Source of the DNA: VRUE01 sp963844395
GTDB lineage: Bacteria > Actinomycetota > Thermoleophilia > Solirubrobacterales > 70-9
Assembly: GCA_963844395.1 (NCBI GenBank)
Contig: CAWJNX010000002.1
Coordinates: 1,178,001-1,242,000 of the forward strand
Direction of reading: 5' to 3'
DNA length: 64,000 nucleotides
Shown here: piece by piece, positions 35,468-44,366 of the stretch
How positions within the stretch are numbered: the stretch's first letter is position 1
How the letters are laid out: each line of letters opens with the position of its first letter
Program-made: the position numbers and the translations under genes
The notes under the pieces: model-generated
Seen by the model: only the letters and a program-made list of their open reading frames with translations
Told to the model about the DNA's origin: nothing
The model's database searches: none

Positions 35468-36510
35468 TGGCCTGCCCCTTTCTCCAACTCGTCGACGATG
35501 ACCGGGAAGACGTCCGTGTCCGCCCGCTGGCCCATGAAGACGTCGAGATGCCCGTAGCCGGGAAAGAAGTGCACACTGTGGCGTCCCGGTTGGTGACGGT
35601 CGAACCACTCGTGGGTGCGGCGCTGGCTCTCGGGCAGGAAGCAGTTGTTGACCTCGCCGGCCAGGAACGAGAAGCGCGCGTCGGTTTGCGGCGGCTCGGC
35701 GACGAAGCTCTCGGGCAGCTCCGGGCGGCCGTCCACCGAGACCAGGTGACCCGCCTTGACGCAGGCGAGGATCTGCTTGAAGAAGGTGAGCGGCACGTCC
35801 GCGAACTCGTGCTTGAGCCACTCGTGCGTGTCCGGGTTCAGGTTCTCGTGGCGCCACAGCGTCGGGAAACCGATGCCGTAGGTGAAGCTCGCCAGCCGGC
35901 AGACGTCGTTGTCACACTCATGGTGCGTAGCCAGCACGAATGCGTGCAGCAGCTTCGGGAACACCCAGGGCGCACCGGTAAGGCCCCACTGCGGGTTGAG
36001 GTAGCCGAGGACACGCGCTGCCGGCGGGATCGCGAAGCGCAGCTTGGCCGCCGCGAACCGGGGGACTACCGGGTGGAGGGTGACCGCGTTGGCGACGACG
36101 GTCGTCACCTCCGGCACGAGCCCCGCGACGGCGGACATCATGAAGCTGGTCGAGCCCTGGCAGTGGATCACCGCCTGGATCGTGTCGGCACCGGTTTCGG
36201 CGACCACCTTCCGCACCGCCCGCGGGTGATCGAACACCGCCGCCTGGTCGAGCGTCCACTCGTTGTGCGGAATGTCGATGCTCGCCCGCCAGTTCTCGAG
36301 CCACACGTCGTAGCCCCCCTCGACCAGGACGTCGACGAGGGTGGTTTGCGTGGGCGCGCGGTAGATGTTGGCGCGCACGCCCGCGCCATGGACGAGCAGA
36401 ACCGGGCCTTTGGCCGGAGCGTGCTTGCCGGTGACGTGGATCAGGTTGCAGTCGAGTCCGTCACCGGCCGTAAACGACACCACCTCCTCACGGTGGCCCT
36501 CGACGCTCAC
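35464..36510 (-). CDS. Alpha/beta hydrolase with a Cys-type nucleophile elbow
   Basis: 348 residues, ATG 36510. L-V-H-G-A-G near residue 40; the nucleophile elbow reads I-H116-C117-Q-G-S, so Cys stands at the usual Ser position of G-x-S-x-G. Late H-S-V-H-F-F-P-G-Y-G-H-L-D carries the catalytic His. Similar hydrolases are paired with or fused to cholesterol-oxidase-type GMC enzymes; here it directly follows one (4-bp overlap). Confidence 0.8.
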   Translation of the reverse strand: MSVEGHREEVVSFTAGDGLDCNLIHVTGKHAPAKGPVLLVHGAGVRANIYRAPTQTTLVDVLVEGGYDVWLENWRASIDIPHNEWTLDQAAVFDHPRAVRKVVAETGADTIQAVIHCQGSTSFMMSAVAGLVPEVTTVVANAVTLHPVVPRFAAAKLRFAIPPAARVLGYLNPQWGLTGAPWVFPKLLHAFVLATHHECDNDVCRLASFTYGIGFPTLWRHENLNPDTHEWLKHEFADVPLTFFKQILACVKAGHLVSVDGRPELPESFVAEPPQTDARFSFLAGEVNNCFLPESQRRTHEWFDRHQPGRHSVHFFPGYGHLDVFMGQRADTDVFPVIVDELEKGAGQ

Positions 36511-38933
36511 CTCTCGGCCTCCGCGCCCGGGCCGTAGACCTCCCAGAGGTTGCCGGCGAACAGGGCGCCGAAGCGGGCGACCGCGTCCGCCCGCCCGTCG
36601 GGCTCGGTGTCGAACGTCGTCAGCTGCTTGGCGAAGTCGAGCGGCTCGATATGGAGGATGCCGGAGGCGAGGACCTCGGCCGACTCGTCCTCACCCGGTT
36701 CGACGTGTCCGGCCAGCAGGCGGGTGAAGAGGGTCGAGGTGTCCTTCCAAACGTTGTCGACGCCGGCGTCGTCCTCGACGACCTTGAACCCGGTCATCGT
36801 CAGCGGATGATCCTCTCCGTCGGCAAAGTGGAGGCGGTAGAGCATGCGCTTGTCCCGCTTGCCACTCTCCTGGTTGACGAACAGGTTGAAGACACCTCGC
36901 TCGACCCGACGCTCGCCGCCGAGTGCCTCGCAGCGCACGTATCCGTCCGCCCGGCCGAGGTGGTCCCGATCGGCGATGAAGCGGTCGAGGTCGTCGGCGG
37001 TGATCGTCAGGTGGAACATGAAGCGGGTCTCGCTGCTCTTGCCGTCGCTGTGGCCGCGCTCGAAGTCGCCCTCGCCGAAAGTCACGAATCCCTTCATCTC
37101 CTCGGTGAAAGCGATCGAGACCCCGCGGTGCCCCTCGACCGACGCGGTGGGGTCCGCCGGTGGCGGTGGGGGAGGCGGCGTCGAGGGCGTTCGTGCTGGT
37201 CGCGAGAGCTCGGCGGTACGCCCCTCGAGGATGGCGTCGGCCGCGCGATCCGCGACGGCGGCGATCGTCAAGCTGGGGTTGGGCCCGACGGGGCCCGGCA
37301 TGACGGAGCCGTTGACGACGTGGAGGCCTGGATGGCCGAAGACCTCACCGTTGGAGTCGACAACGCCCTCCTCGTCGCTGCGACCAATCGGGCAGCCGCC
37401 CAGCGGATGCACGGTGATGACCCTATTCAGGTGCCAGAGTGGATTGTCCGCGAAGCTGGCGCCGAGCTTGTCCGAGACTTCTTCTGAGACCTCGCGCACG
37501 CGGTCGAAGTACTCCGCCGAGCGGCCGTGCTTGCGCCAGTCAACCTGGAGCCGGTCGCCATCGAGACGCATGCGACCGTCGGGGACGTCACGACCCATCC
37601 CCAGCAGGGGGAGAACCCCGGCGGAAAGGCCGGAGTCGCCGAACAGCGAGGAGATCTCGGCGCTCAGTGAGGTGTCGCGGTCGCGGCGAAGCAGACGGCG
37701 GACCAGGCGGGCGACGATTGCCGGTGCCATGCGGGCGACGGTCGCAGGGGAGTCAACGCCCTGCAGGAGCCAGTTGCCGAACTCGGGGAAGCCGGCGTCC
37801 TCGAGGTAGAAACCGCGTCCCTCCTCTCCGTCGCCGTCGAGCCCATCCGGGCCTCGGATTGCACTCGTGATCACCGGCCCGTAGCCGGGATCGATCACGC
37901 GTGGCTTGCGCTTGCCGTCCCGATCGGTTTCCGTGCAGCGCACGGCGAAGGTCAGCAGGTCACCGTTACCCGAGAAGTGAGTGCCCAGCGCGCGGCTCAG
38001 GCCGGGGAAGGCGGCACGGTTGCGCAGCAGCAGATACGTGGAGCCGAGCGTCCCGGCCGACAGCACGAGCCGGTTGGCACTGACGGTCGTCCGCGGCAAC
38101 TCCTTCGTATCGGTGGGCTGGCCCTCGTGGTCGGGGTCGTGCTCGATGTAGTGGATCGCGTAGCCGCCGCCCTCGCGTGGCTCGAATCCCCGTACCTCGC
38201 AGCGCGTGCGGATCTCCGCGCCGGCATGCCAGGCAGCCGTCAGGTACGTGTAGTCGAGCGAGTTCTTGGCGCCGAAGTTGCAGCCGACGTCGCACTCGCC
38301 GACGAGGCGGCAGGTCTGGCGGGTGCGACCGTGGATGTTCTCCCGTTCCTCTGTTATTGGCTCGCCCGGGATCGGGGCCGCGCCGGGCTCAGGCGCAAAG
38401 GTGACCGCCAGGTCGGGCAGGAACCAATCGTGTCCAAGCTCCTCCGCCGCGGACTTGTAGGCGACCGTCTTCGGCGTCGCGTCGTAGGGCGGCGCGTCGA
38501 ACGGGTATGGCGTCGCTCCGAGCATTGTCTCGGCCCGCTCGTAGTGGGGCTCGAGGTCCTCGTAGGTGACGGGCCAGTACTCGTAGCCGGGCCCCGGCTG
38601 TTCGCGCACGAACCACTTCGGGTCCTTGCGGATCAGGACGTTCGCATATATCAGCGAGCCGCCGCCAAGGCCGCTGCTGACGACCGACTCCAGACCCTCG
38701 AACGACCAGAGGTCGAACATCCCATGCAGTCCCTCGCTCGGATCCCAGAAGTTCTTGCTCAGCCCGCGCGGGCTGCGGGGGAAGGATCCGGGCGGATACC
38801 GCTTGCCGCGCTCGAGCACCAGCACGCGCTGCCCGGCCTCCGCGAGCCGGCACGCCATGACCGAGCCACCGAAGCCCGAGCCGACGATGACGGCATCGAA
38901 GTGCTCGCCCCCGGTTGGTTCGCCCGTCCTCAC
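36507..38933 (-). CDS. GMC oxidoreductase (cholesterol-oxidase-like) with an extra C-terminal domain
   Basis: 808 residues, GTG 38933. FAD-binding G-S-G-F-G-G-S at about 17-23, G-L-G-G-G-S-L-I-Y-A-N, C-x-L-V-G-E-C-D-V-G-C motif, H-P-L-G-G-C-P-I-G and G-P-V-G-P-N-P-S-L-T-I-A near the end of the catalytic part. A proline-rich linker (P-P-P-P-P-P-P) then leads into a second domain of about 210 residues. Oxidises alcohol substrates such as sterols with O2. First gene of the cluster. Confidence 0.88.
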   Translation of the reverse strand: MRTGEPTGGEHFDAVIVGSGFGGSVMACRLAEAGQRVLVLERGKRYPPGSFPRSPRGLSKNFWDPSEGLHGMFDLWSFEGLESVVSSGLGGGSLIYANVLIRKDPKWFVREQPGPGYEYWPVTYEDLEPHYERAETMLGATPYPFDAPPYDATPKTVAYKSAAEELGHDWFLPDLAVTFAPEPGAAPIPGEPITEERENIHGRTRQTCRLVGECDVGCNFGAKNSLDYTYLTAAWHAGAEIRTRCEVRGFEPREGGGYAIHYIEHDPDHEGQPTDTKELPRTTVSANRLVLSAGTLGSTYLLLRNRAAFPGLSRALGTHFSGNGDLLTFAVRCTETDRDGKRKPRVIDPGYGPVITSAIRGPDGLDGDGEEGRGFYLEDAGFPEFGNWLLQGVDSPATVARMAPAIVARLVRRLLRRDRDTSLSAEISSLFGDSGLSAGVLPLLGMGRDVPDGRMRLDGDRLQVDWRKHGRSAEYFDRVREVSEEVSDKLGASFADNPLWHLNRVITVHPLGGCPIGRSDEEGVVDSNGEVFGHPGLHVVNGSVMPGPVGPNPSLTIAAVADRAADAILEGRTAELSRPARTPSTPPPPPPPADPTASVEGHRGVSIAFTEEMKGFVTFGEGDFERGHSDGKSSETRFMFHLTITADDLDRFIADRDHLGRADGYVRCEALGGERRVERGVFNLFVNQESGKRDKRMLYRLHFADGEDHPLTMTGFKVVEDDAGVDNVWKDTSTLFTRLLAGHVEPGEDESAEVLASGILHIEPLDFAKQLTTFDTEPDGRADAVARFGALFAGNLWEVYGPGAEAER

Positions 38934-39002
38934 CGCTACAACTAATAGCTCGCCGGCTGTTCCAGCGCAAGCATTATTCGTTAAAAATTCGAGTGAATTG
39001 CT

Positions 39003-40697
39003 TCAGGGACGTTGCGCCGGAACCTGGAACGGTGGCTCGATCAGTCCCACCTCGAGTGGCGCGTCGTCGGCGGGGCGCAGCCAGGGCTCCTCGGCACCGC
39101 CGTCGGGAGCCGGCTCCCACTGCCGCGGGACGCGACGGATCCCGATCGGGTAGATCGTCAGGCCCTCGTGGTCGAGCCGCAACCGCAGGAAGTTCTTGTA
39201 GTCGGGGATGCCTTGGCATGCGAGAACCTCGTTGGCGTGCTTCGGCGCCCGCCGGTGCGACCGAATCAGATATTCGCCAAATATGAATCCGCCGCCGAAG
39301 TACCCGATCAGGGCCCCCAGGCCGGCGACGGGCACGACCAGCCAGGCCGCGTCCGCGACGACCGCCGCGGCGACGGCAAGGACCGCGGCGGCGGTGCCGT
39401 GGGCGAGCCAGTGGAGTATGCCGAGGCGCCATTTCCCGGCTCTGGTCTCCGCCGCGGAGTAGCCGACGAGCGACAGCAGCATGATCAGCGCGATCGCCGC
39501 GAAGGCGACGAACCAGCCAGGCCCAATCTCGATCGCGGCGAAGAGCGATGCGGCGAAGCTCGCGTAGAGGCCGGCGATCGCCGCGCACAGTCCCGGAGCG
39601 AGCCAAGGCAGCTTCCTGGCGCCCTTGGTCAGCCCTTCGGAGCTCTCCCGGCTCGGATAGCAGGACTTCTGCTCATAGCGCCCGTCGGGCAGTTCGAGCT
39701 CCCGCGGCATGGTGTGGGTCGGATACAGGTAAGCGCCGCCGCCACCGGCCGTGACGAGATCGTGACCCCCGTCATCGGACCGGTACCGGCAATAGTGATG
39801 GAGGTCACCCGTGAGCGTGACGCGGACCTCGGCGCCGGCCTCGCGCACGACGTTGTCGACGAAGTATTCGAGGTTCTTGTGGGAGTCAGGCACGTGGTCG
39901 GGCCTGACCTTCGTCCAGCTCGGCTTCCCGGTGACGAGGATGACCCGATCGCCGTGCTCCAGGTCGAGACCCTTGAAGTATGAGAGCTGCGGTTCGTCGA
40001 TATAGGTGTCTAGCTGGATGTCGATCGCCAGCAGCCACCAGCGATGCGGCAGCCGCGCGGCGAAGTAGCTTCGCCGCTGCCGAGTCTTCCAAGCACCGAT
40101 TTCCCGCCCGCTGCAGAAGAACCGCAGGAAGTTGGTCAGGCCGTCGTACCAGTCGTGATTGCCCGGGATTGCGAGGAGGTCCGGTGCGGGCGCGGCGGCC
40201 GACGGACAGGCCGCGGTATAGGGGCCGCGGAAGCGGTTCTCGTATTCCTCCCGGGTGGCGACGGGATAAACCTGGTCGCCGCCCATGACGAGCATGCGTC
40301 CTCGCGGAAGAGGATGGCGTGGGCTCGCTTGGGGCCACTCCTCGAAATCCCCACCCTCGATGAGGTCCAGGTGCCGCCGTCCCAGCAGGCAGGCCATCGC
40401 GTAGGTCGAGTCGAAGCCGTCGCCAAGGTCGGCGACGAAGTCGAGCCAAAGGGCCCCATCCTGTTCGTCGGCCTCCCCATAGGAGAGTGGTGGGCCCGGG
40501 GTGGGGTCCAAGGCGGCTTGGAACTCGCGCTTGTCGGCGTATTGACCGAAGAGGCTGGAGACGACGACGCGCAGCGCGGCGTCGGCAAGGACACGTGGGC
40601 TGAGCCACTGAACCATCGGCTTGCGTTCGAACCCCAGGTCCGCGAAGGTACGCGGCCGTTCGGCCGAGGTCTCCGATGCGGGGGCGCGAACCGTCAC
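39003..40697 (-). CDS. Membrane-associated calcineurin-like metallophosphoesterase
   Basis: 564 residues, 40697 start. Metal motifs G-G-D-Q-V-Y-P, G-N-H-D-W-Y-D-G and T-G-D-L-H-H-Y give a binuclear phosphoesterase. After the catalytic domain about four membrane helices follow (residues 360-470) and then a C-terminal soluble part. Unlike secreted PPP enzymes it lacks a signal peptide. Overlaps the upstream gene by 4 bp, so it is co-expressed with a single-pass protein. Phosphate substrate unknown. Confidence 0.82.
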   Translation of the reverse strand: MTVRAPASETSAERPRTFADLGFERKPMVQWLSPRVLADAALRVVVSSLFGQYADKREFQAALDPTPGPPLSYGEADEQDGALWLDFVADLGDGFDSTYAMACLLGRRHLDLIEGGDFEEWPQASPRHPLPRGRMLVMGGDQVYPVATREEYENRFRGPYTAACPSAAAPAPDLLAIPGNHDWYDGLTNFLRFFCSGREIGAWKTRQRRSYFAARLPHRWWLLAIDIQLDTYIDEPQLSYFKGLDLEHGDRVILVTGKPSWTKVRPDHVPDSHKNLEYFVDNVVREAGAEVRVTLTGDLHHYCRYRSDDGGHDLVTAGGGGAYLYPTHTMPRELELPDGRYEQKSCYPSRESSEGLTKGARKLPWLAPGLCAAIAGLYASFAASLFAAIEIGPGWFVAFAAIALIMLLSLVGYSAAETRAGKWRLGILHWLAHGTAAAVLAVAAAVVADAAWLVVPVAGLGALIGYFGGGFIFGEYLIRSHRRAPKHANEVLACQGIPDYKNFLRLRLDHEGLTIYPIGIRRVPRQWEPAPDGGAEEPWLRPADDAPLEVGLIEPPFQVPAQRP

Positions 40698-41794
40698 TTG
40701 TAGATCGCGATCGGCAGGATCACGGCGCCCGGGGCGTAGAGCTCCGTCTGCCGCTTCAGTTTGGCGAGGAAGCAGGCGCGGCCTTTGATCAGCCGGGAAC
40801 GCGACTTTTTCAGTTCGGCGTCGGTGCGGCGAGTCTTGCAGTTGTGACTGACATGCTCGATGAGAAAATTGGAGGCCTGTTCAAGCGGGCTTCGCCAGAT
40901 CTCCCGGGTAGCGAAATCGGTGTACTCCGGGCACCTGTTGTCGCTGTCACGACAGGGAATGTCGGTTTTGTGCCGGAACACGCGGATCACCTTGCCGAAC
41001 ACCACCAGCCTGCCGCCGGTGTACTGGTCTCGGCCTTTTTCCAGCAGGCTTCGCTCTTGGGTGAGGTCGCGGTAGCGCATCGGCATCAGCACCTTCAGCG
41101 GGATGTCGTCGTCATCCCGAGATCGCGGTGAGACGGCGAAGGTGATCCGTGGGTCGGGCCCAACCTGGCGGGCGAACGATTCGGCCTTCTGGCGCTGTTC
41201 GGTGGCCCGTGCGGCGCCGACCGGGTTGCCGGACGCCTGCGGAAACAGGGCGGCCAGCGTTGCCGATTGGCGGACGACGACGTAGGGACGAATGTAGCCG
41301 GGGCTGAGCAGGTCGTGGGTCACGAACCTGACCAGCATCCCTTCCCGGAGCTTCTTCTTGTTTTTCAGGTTGTCGGGATCGGTCAGTTCGATCGAGTGGA
41401 AGTTGACGCCGTGGGACTCGTTCTGGGCGAGGGCGTCGAGCAAAAGCCCCAGCAGGCTGGCTTCAGTCCGGGTGACGGTGCTGTCGGCTACGGATTCATG
41501 CTGCGAGGATGCTCCGACGTCGAAGCCGCCGCCCGATCCGCCGGCGCTCACCGAGGCGATTTCCTTCGAAATCCTGTGCACCGCGCCGACCCGACCTCCT
41601 TCCAGCTCGGCAAGGAAGTCAAGGATGCGGGCGCCGTCGAGGTAGAGGAATTCGACCGGCGGTAACCGCGCTTCGAAGGGCGAGGCCTCCGACGACTGGT
41701 TCCCGTCGCGAAGTACGACCGTAACCACCACAGCGAGGCCGGCAATCACCACGCAGGCGCCCACGAACGCCTTTTTGAAGTTCATCTCGGACAA
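40694..41794 (-). CDS. Single-pass protein with a DUF6414-like domain
   Basis: 366 residues, ATG 41794. Membrane helix at residues 8-27, then F-L-Y-L-D-G-A-R-I-L-D-F-L-A-E-L-E-G-G, a pattern I associate with DUF6414; the rest is soluble with a C-terminal Cys pair (P-C-R-D-S-D-N-R-C-P). Function not known. Stop overlaps the metallophosphoesterase start (ATGA), so the two likely work together. Confidence 0.55.
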   Translation of the reverse strand: MSEMNFKKAFVGACVVIAGLAVVVTVVLRDGNQSSEASPFEARLPPVEFLYLDGARILDFLAELEGGRVGAVHRISKEIASVSAGGSGGGFDVGASSQHESVADSTVTRTEASLLGLLLDALAQNESHGVNFHSIELTDPDNLKNKKKLREGMLVRFVTHDLLSPGYIRPYVVVRQSATLAALFPQASGNPVGAARATEQRQKAESFARQVGPDPRITFAVSPRSRDDDDIPLKVLMPMRYRDLTQERSLLEKGRDQYTGGRLVVFGKVIRVFRHKTDIPCRDSDNRCPEYTDFATREIWRSPLEQASNFLIEHVSHNCKTRRTDAELKKSRSRLIKGRACFLAKLKRQTELYAPGAVILPIAIYK

Positions 41795-41895
41795 TCCATT
41801 TCTAGCTTGCCACGCCTCCAGTTGACGACGCGTCGATTCTCTCGGTCACCGGCGCACCGGTCAAGGCTCTTTGATCCGAACCAGAGGTGCACCCT

Positions 41896-42990
41896 TCACC
41901 TGACTCGCTCCCCTTTCCCCTCGATCGCGTCACGTAGCAGGTCACTTGCTACGTAGTTGATGTTCCTGCCGCGGCCGCGCTGGACGACGAGTCCGGCGTC
42001 GAGCAAGCGGCGAAAGTCGGCGCTTGCGGTAGCGGGGGAGACGCCTGCCTCCTCGCCATATTTACTGCGCTCGGTGCCGCCGAGGAGGCTCTGCTCGAGG
42101 GCGATCACGAGTCGGTCCGGCCACGTCCGGCCCTCAACCAGCGCTTCGAGGTATTGCCAGCGAGCGGCGGCATCGGCGATCTGCGCCAGTCGTTGTCGCG
42201 CCTGCACGATGTGTGCCTCGACGCAGAAGGCGACCCAGGGAGATGCGTCTCGCTCGGGTTGATAGCTACCTCCCTGCGTCTCGCGAAGCGCTGCGTAGTA
42301 CTCCTGCGTGTGGCTGCCGAGGTACTCCTCAATCGAGAAAAACTCTGGCGAGGCGATCCCCTCGCGAGCGAGAACGAGCGATTGAACTATTCGTGAGATC
42401 CGTCCGTTGCCGTCGCGGAACGGGTGGACCGAGACGACATGCAAATGCGCCATCGCCGCCCTCACAACGATGTCGACATCGAGGTCTCCGTCCGACAGCC
42501 AGTCCACCACCTCACCCATCAACTCGACCACTTGCTCGCCTTCGGGCCCTCGATACTCCAGTGAGCCGTCGGCCCCGGTGACCCCGATCTCATCTGTCCG
42601 CCAAAGGCCGGGGTTCTTGTCACGCTGGAAGTAGCAGGCATCGAAGTGGAGATCGAGGATCACCCGGTCGAGCCAGCGAAAGGACGGATCGATCCCCATC
42701 GTGGCGACGCGATTCATCGCTCGCGCATAGCAGGCCACCGCCTGACGATCGTCATCGTCCTGATCGGCGGTTTCGCGACCACTGGTCAGCGCCAGCGCTT
42801 CCTCCGGCGTGACACTGAAGCCCTCGATCGAGGTCGAGCTCTCAATCGAGCTGGCGCGTACCTCACGCCGCAAGGAGCCCATCCAGCGGCTGCTGGTCTT
42901 CGCCTCGTCGCCCAGGGAGTCACGAAGCTTCGCGAGCTCACTGAGCTGTCGCTGCAGGGTGGGAGTGAGGGGGGGAGTACGATAAATCAT
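41896..42990 (-). CDS. Fic-family AMPylator-type protein with C-terminal winged helix
   Basis: 364 residues, ATG 42990. Fic motif H189-P-F-R-D-G-N-G-R-I-S-R200; the inhibitory helix S-S-T-S-I-E-G near 51-57 matches (S/T)-x3-E-(G/N), so it should be auto-inhibited. A C-terminal winged-helix region (V-S-P-A-T-A-S-A-D-F-R-R-L-L-D-A-G-L-V) suggests DNA binding. The family usually transfers AMP to hydroxyl groups of target proteins. An AT-rich promoter-like stretch lies upstream. Confidence 0.9.
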   Translation of the reverse strand: MIYRTPPLTPTLQRQLSELAKLRDSLGDEAKTSSRWMGSLRREVRASSIESSTSIEGFSVTPEEALALTSGRETADQDDDDRQAVACYARAMNRVATMGIDPSFRWLDRVILDLHFDACYFQRDKNPGLWRTDEIGVTGADGSLEYRGPEGEQVVELMGEVVDWLSDGDLDVDIVVRAAMAHLHVVSVHPFRDGNGRISRIVQSLVLAREGIASPEFFSIEEYLGSHTQEYYAALRETQGGSYQPERDASPWVAFCVEAHIVQARQRLAQIADAAARWQYLEALVEGRTWPDRLVIALEQSLLGGTERSKYGEEAGVSPATASADFRRLLDAGLVVQRGRGRNINYVASDLLRDAIEGKGERVR

Positions 42991-42996
42991 GATCCG

Positions 42997-43024
42997 AAGT
43001 ATAGACGACTAAACGTATAGTCAT
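42997..43024. promoter_or_regulatory. AT-rich promoter/operator upstream of the fic gene
   Basis: On the minus strand it contains CTATACG...GTCTATACTTC with the small inverted pair GACTA/TAGTC, standing out from the GC-rich surroundings. GTCTATAC resembles a -10 box. Only suggestive. Confidence 0.3.
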
Positions 43025-43112
43025 CTAGATCACCTTCCATCTTAACACTGGTTTCTGCAGCCAGGACGTTCACCGGACGGCGCAGCCGATGCCGAGCGGC
43101 ATAGTTGGAGCC

Positions 43113-43877
43113 ATGGCTGATCGAGCGGACGCGGGCACGACGGCGATACGCGCGGTGGTGCGGGGACAGGTTCAAGGCGTCGGGTATCGCGACGCGACGC
43201 AGCGGTTGGCGCGCCGGCGCGAAGTGATGGGGTGGGTGCGAAATGGGGAGGACGGCAGCGTGCTCGTTCACGCCGAGGGTCCCCAGCCGGCAGTCGATGA
43301 GCTGGTGACATTCCTGCGCAAAGGACCGCGGTCCGCAGGGGTTACAGGCGTGGAGATTGAGCGGGTCAAGGCCGAGGGCCACGAGCAGTTCGCGATCCGC
43401 GGCGTCAGCGCTGGCGTCTTCGTCGTCCAGGAGCACGCCGCCACCGCTCATCACTTCGACCTGCGCTTGGAGGTCGGCGGGGCGATGCGCTCGTGGGCGG
43501 TTCCGAAGGGACCTTCGATGGACCCCGCGGTCAAGCGCCTGGCCGTCGAGGTCGAGGACCACTCGATCTCCCACAACGACTTCGAAGGTACGACGGGGAA
43601 GGGCGGCGTGATCGTCTGGGACCGTGGACGCTACGAGCAGGGCGGCCGGGTCGCCTGGCCGGAGGCGCTTGACCGCGGCCACGCGGTCTTTGTGCTTCAC
43701 GGCGAGAAGCTGCGCGGCGGCTTTGCCCTGCAGCGCACCCGCGCCGGCGAGAAGGCCCAGTGGCTGCTGATCAAGAGGCGCGACGAGCAAGCACGCCCAG
43801 GCTCAGACGTGGTCGCCGAACGACCGCAGTCGGTGGTCAGCGGCAGTACGCTCGATGAGCTACTTCAAGCTGATTGA
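43113..43877 (+). CDS. Fusion: acylphosphatase and LigD-type 3'-phosphoesterase domain
   Basis: 254 residues from ATG 43113 (an upstream ATG at 43089 is also in frame). N-terminal acylphosphatase: V-R-G-Q-V-Q-G-V-G-Y-R and G-W-V-R-N-G-E-D-G-S-V, with the catalytic Arg and Asn. From about residue 97 a second domain begins: F-V-V-Q-E-H-A-A-T-A-H-H-F-D-L-R-L-E, W-A-V-P-K-G-P-S, V-E-D-H and D-R-G, the LigD phosphoesterase fold with H, H-x-D and R. The position usually held by Tyr after the catalytic H is His, and the loop following F-E-G is shortened. This join is unusual. Confidence 0.82.
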   Translation: MADRADAGTTAIRAVVRGQVQGVGYRDATQRLARRREVMGWVRNGEDGSVLVHAEGPQPAVDELVTFLRKGPRSAGVTGVEIERVKAEGHEQFAIRGVSAGVFVVQEHAATAHHFDLRLEVGGAMRSWAVPKGPSMDPAVKRLAVEVEDHSISHNDFEGTTGKGGVIVWDRGRYEQGGRVAWPEALDRGHAVFVLHGEKLRGGFALQRTRAGEKAQWLLIKRRDEQARPGSDVVAERPQSVVSGSTLDELLQAD

Positions 43878-44002
43878 CAACGGCGCTTTAGCGACCTCAG
43901 ATCCGCTGAAATCGACCTCGACCGGGCAAACCTCACATCGCGCCATGGGATTCGACCTACCCTGAGGCTCGGTGCGGAGGAAACCCGCCGGCCAGGAGCG
44001 TC

Positions 44003-44263
44003 TCAGTGATTGCGGAGAGCGTCGACGAGTTCGTTCTTGTCCATCTCCGAGCGACCCTCTATGTCGAGCTCGGCCACCCGTTCGCGCAGCTCCTCGACCG
44101 TGCGGTCCTCGTAGCTCTCGCCTTCGCCGCCCTTCCGGCTGACGTCCTCGCCGCCGGCCTTCGCGTTGGCGATGCGCGCCGCCTTCTCCTTGCTCTCGCC
44201 CTCTTCGCGCAGCTTTTCGTAGAGAGCGTCGTCCTTGACGCTGGGTCCGTGGTCTTTGGCCAT
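44003..44263 (-). CDS. DUF7218-like protein with Rho N-terminal-like domain
   Basis: 86 residues, ATG 44263. Begins M-A-K-D-H-G-P-S-V-K-D-D, then E-K-L-R-E-E-G-E-S-K-E-K-A-A-R-I-A-N-A, a widespread helical segment, followed by R-T-V-E-E-L-R-E-R-V-A-E-L-D-I-E-G-R-S, like the SAP/Rho N-terminal DNA/RNA-binding motif. Function not established. Confidence 0.7.
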   Translation of the reverse strand: MAKDHGPSVKDDALYEKLREEGESKEKAARIANAKAGGEDVSRKGGEGESYEDRTVEELRERVAELDIEGRSEMDKNELVDALRNH

Positions 44264-44366
44264 CTCGATCTCGGCTACCCGCGTCTCATGTGTCCAATCG
44301 GTAGGCGGGAGGGGCTTCCGCGTCGCTGAACGAACCTTCCGCGAGCGGAATGAAAAGCTAGCCGCG

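Noticed and set aside
36651..38945. Long plus-strand frames opposite the GMC oxidase
   Set aside because: Antisense to a protein with a full set of GMC motifs.
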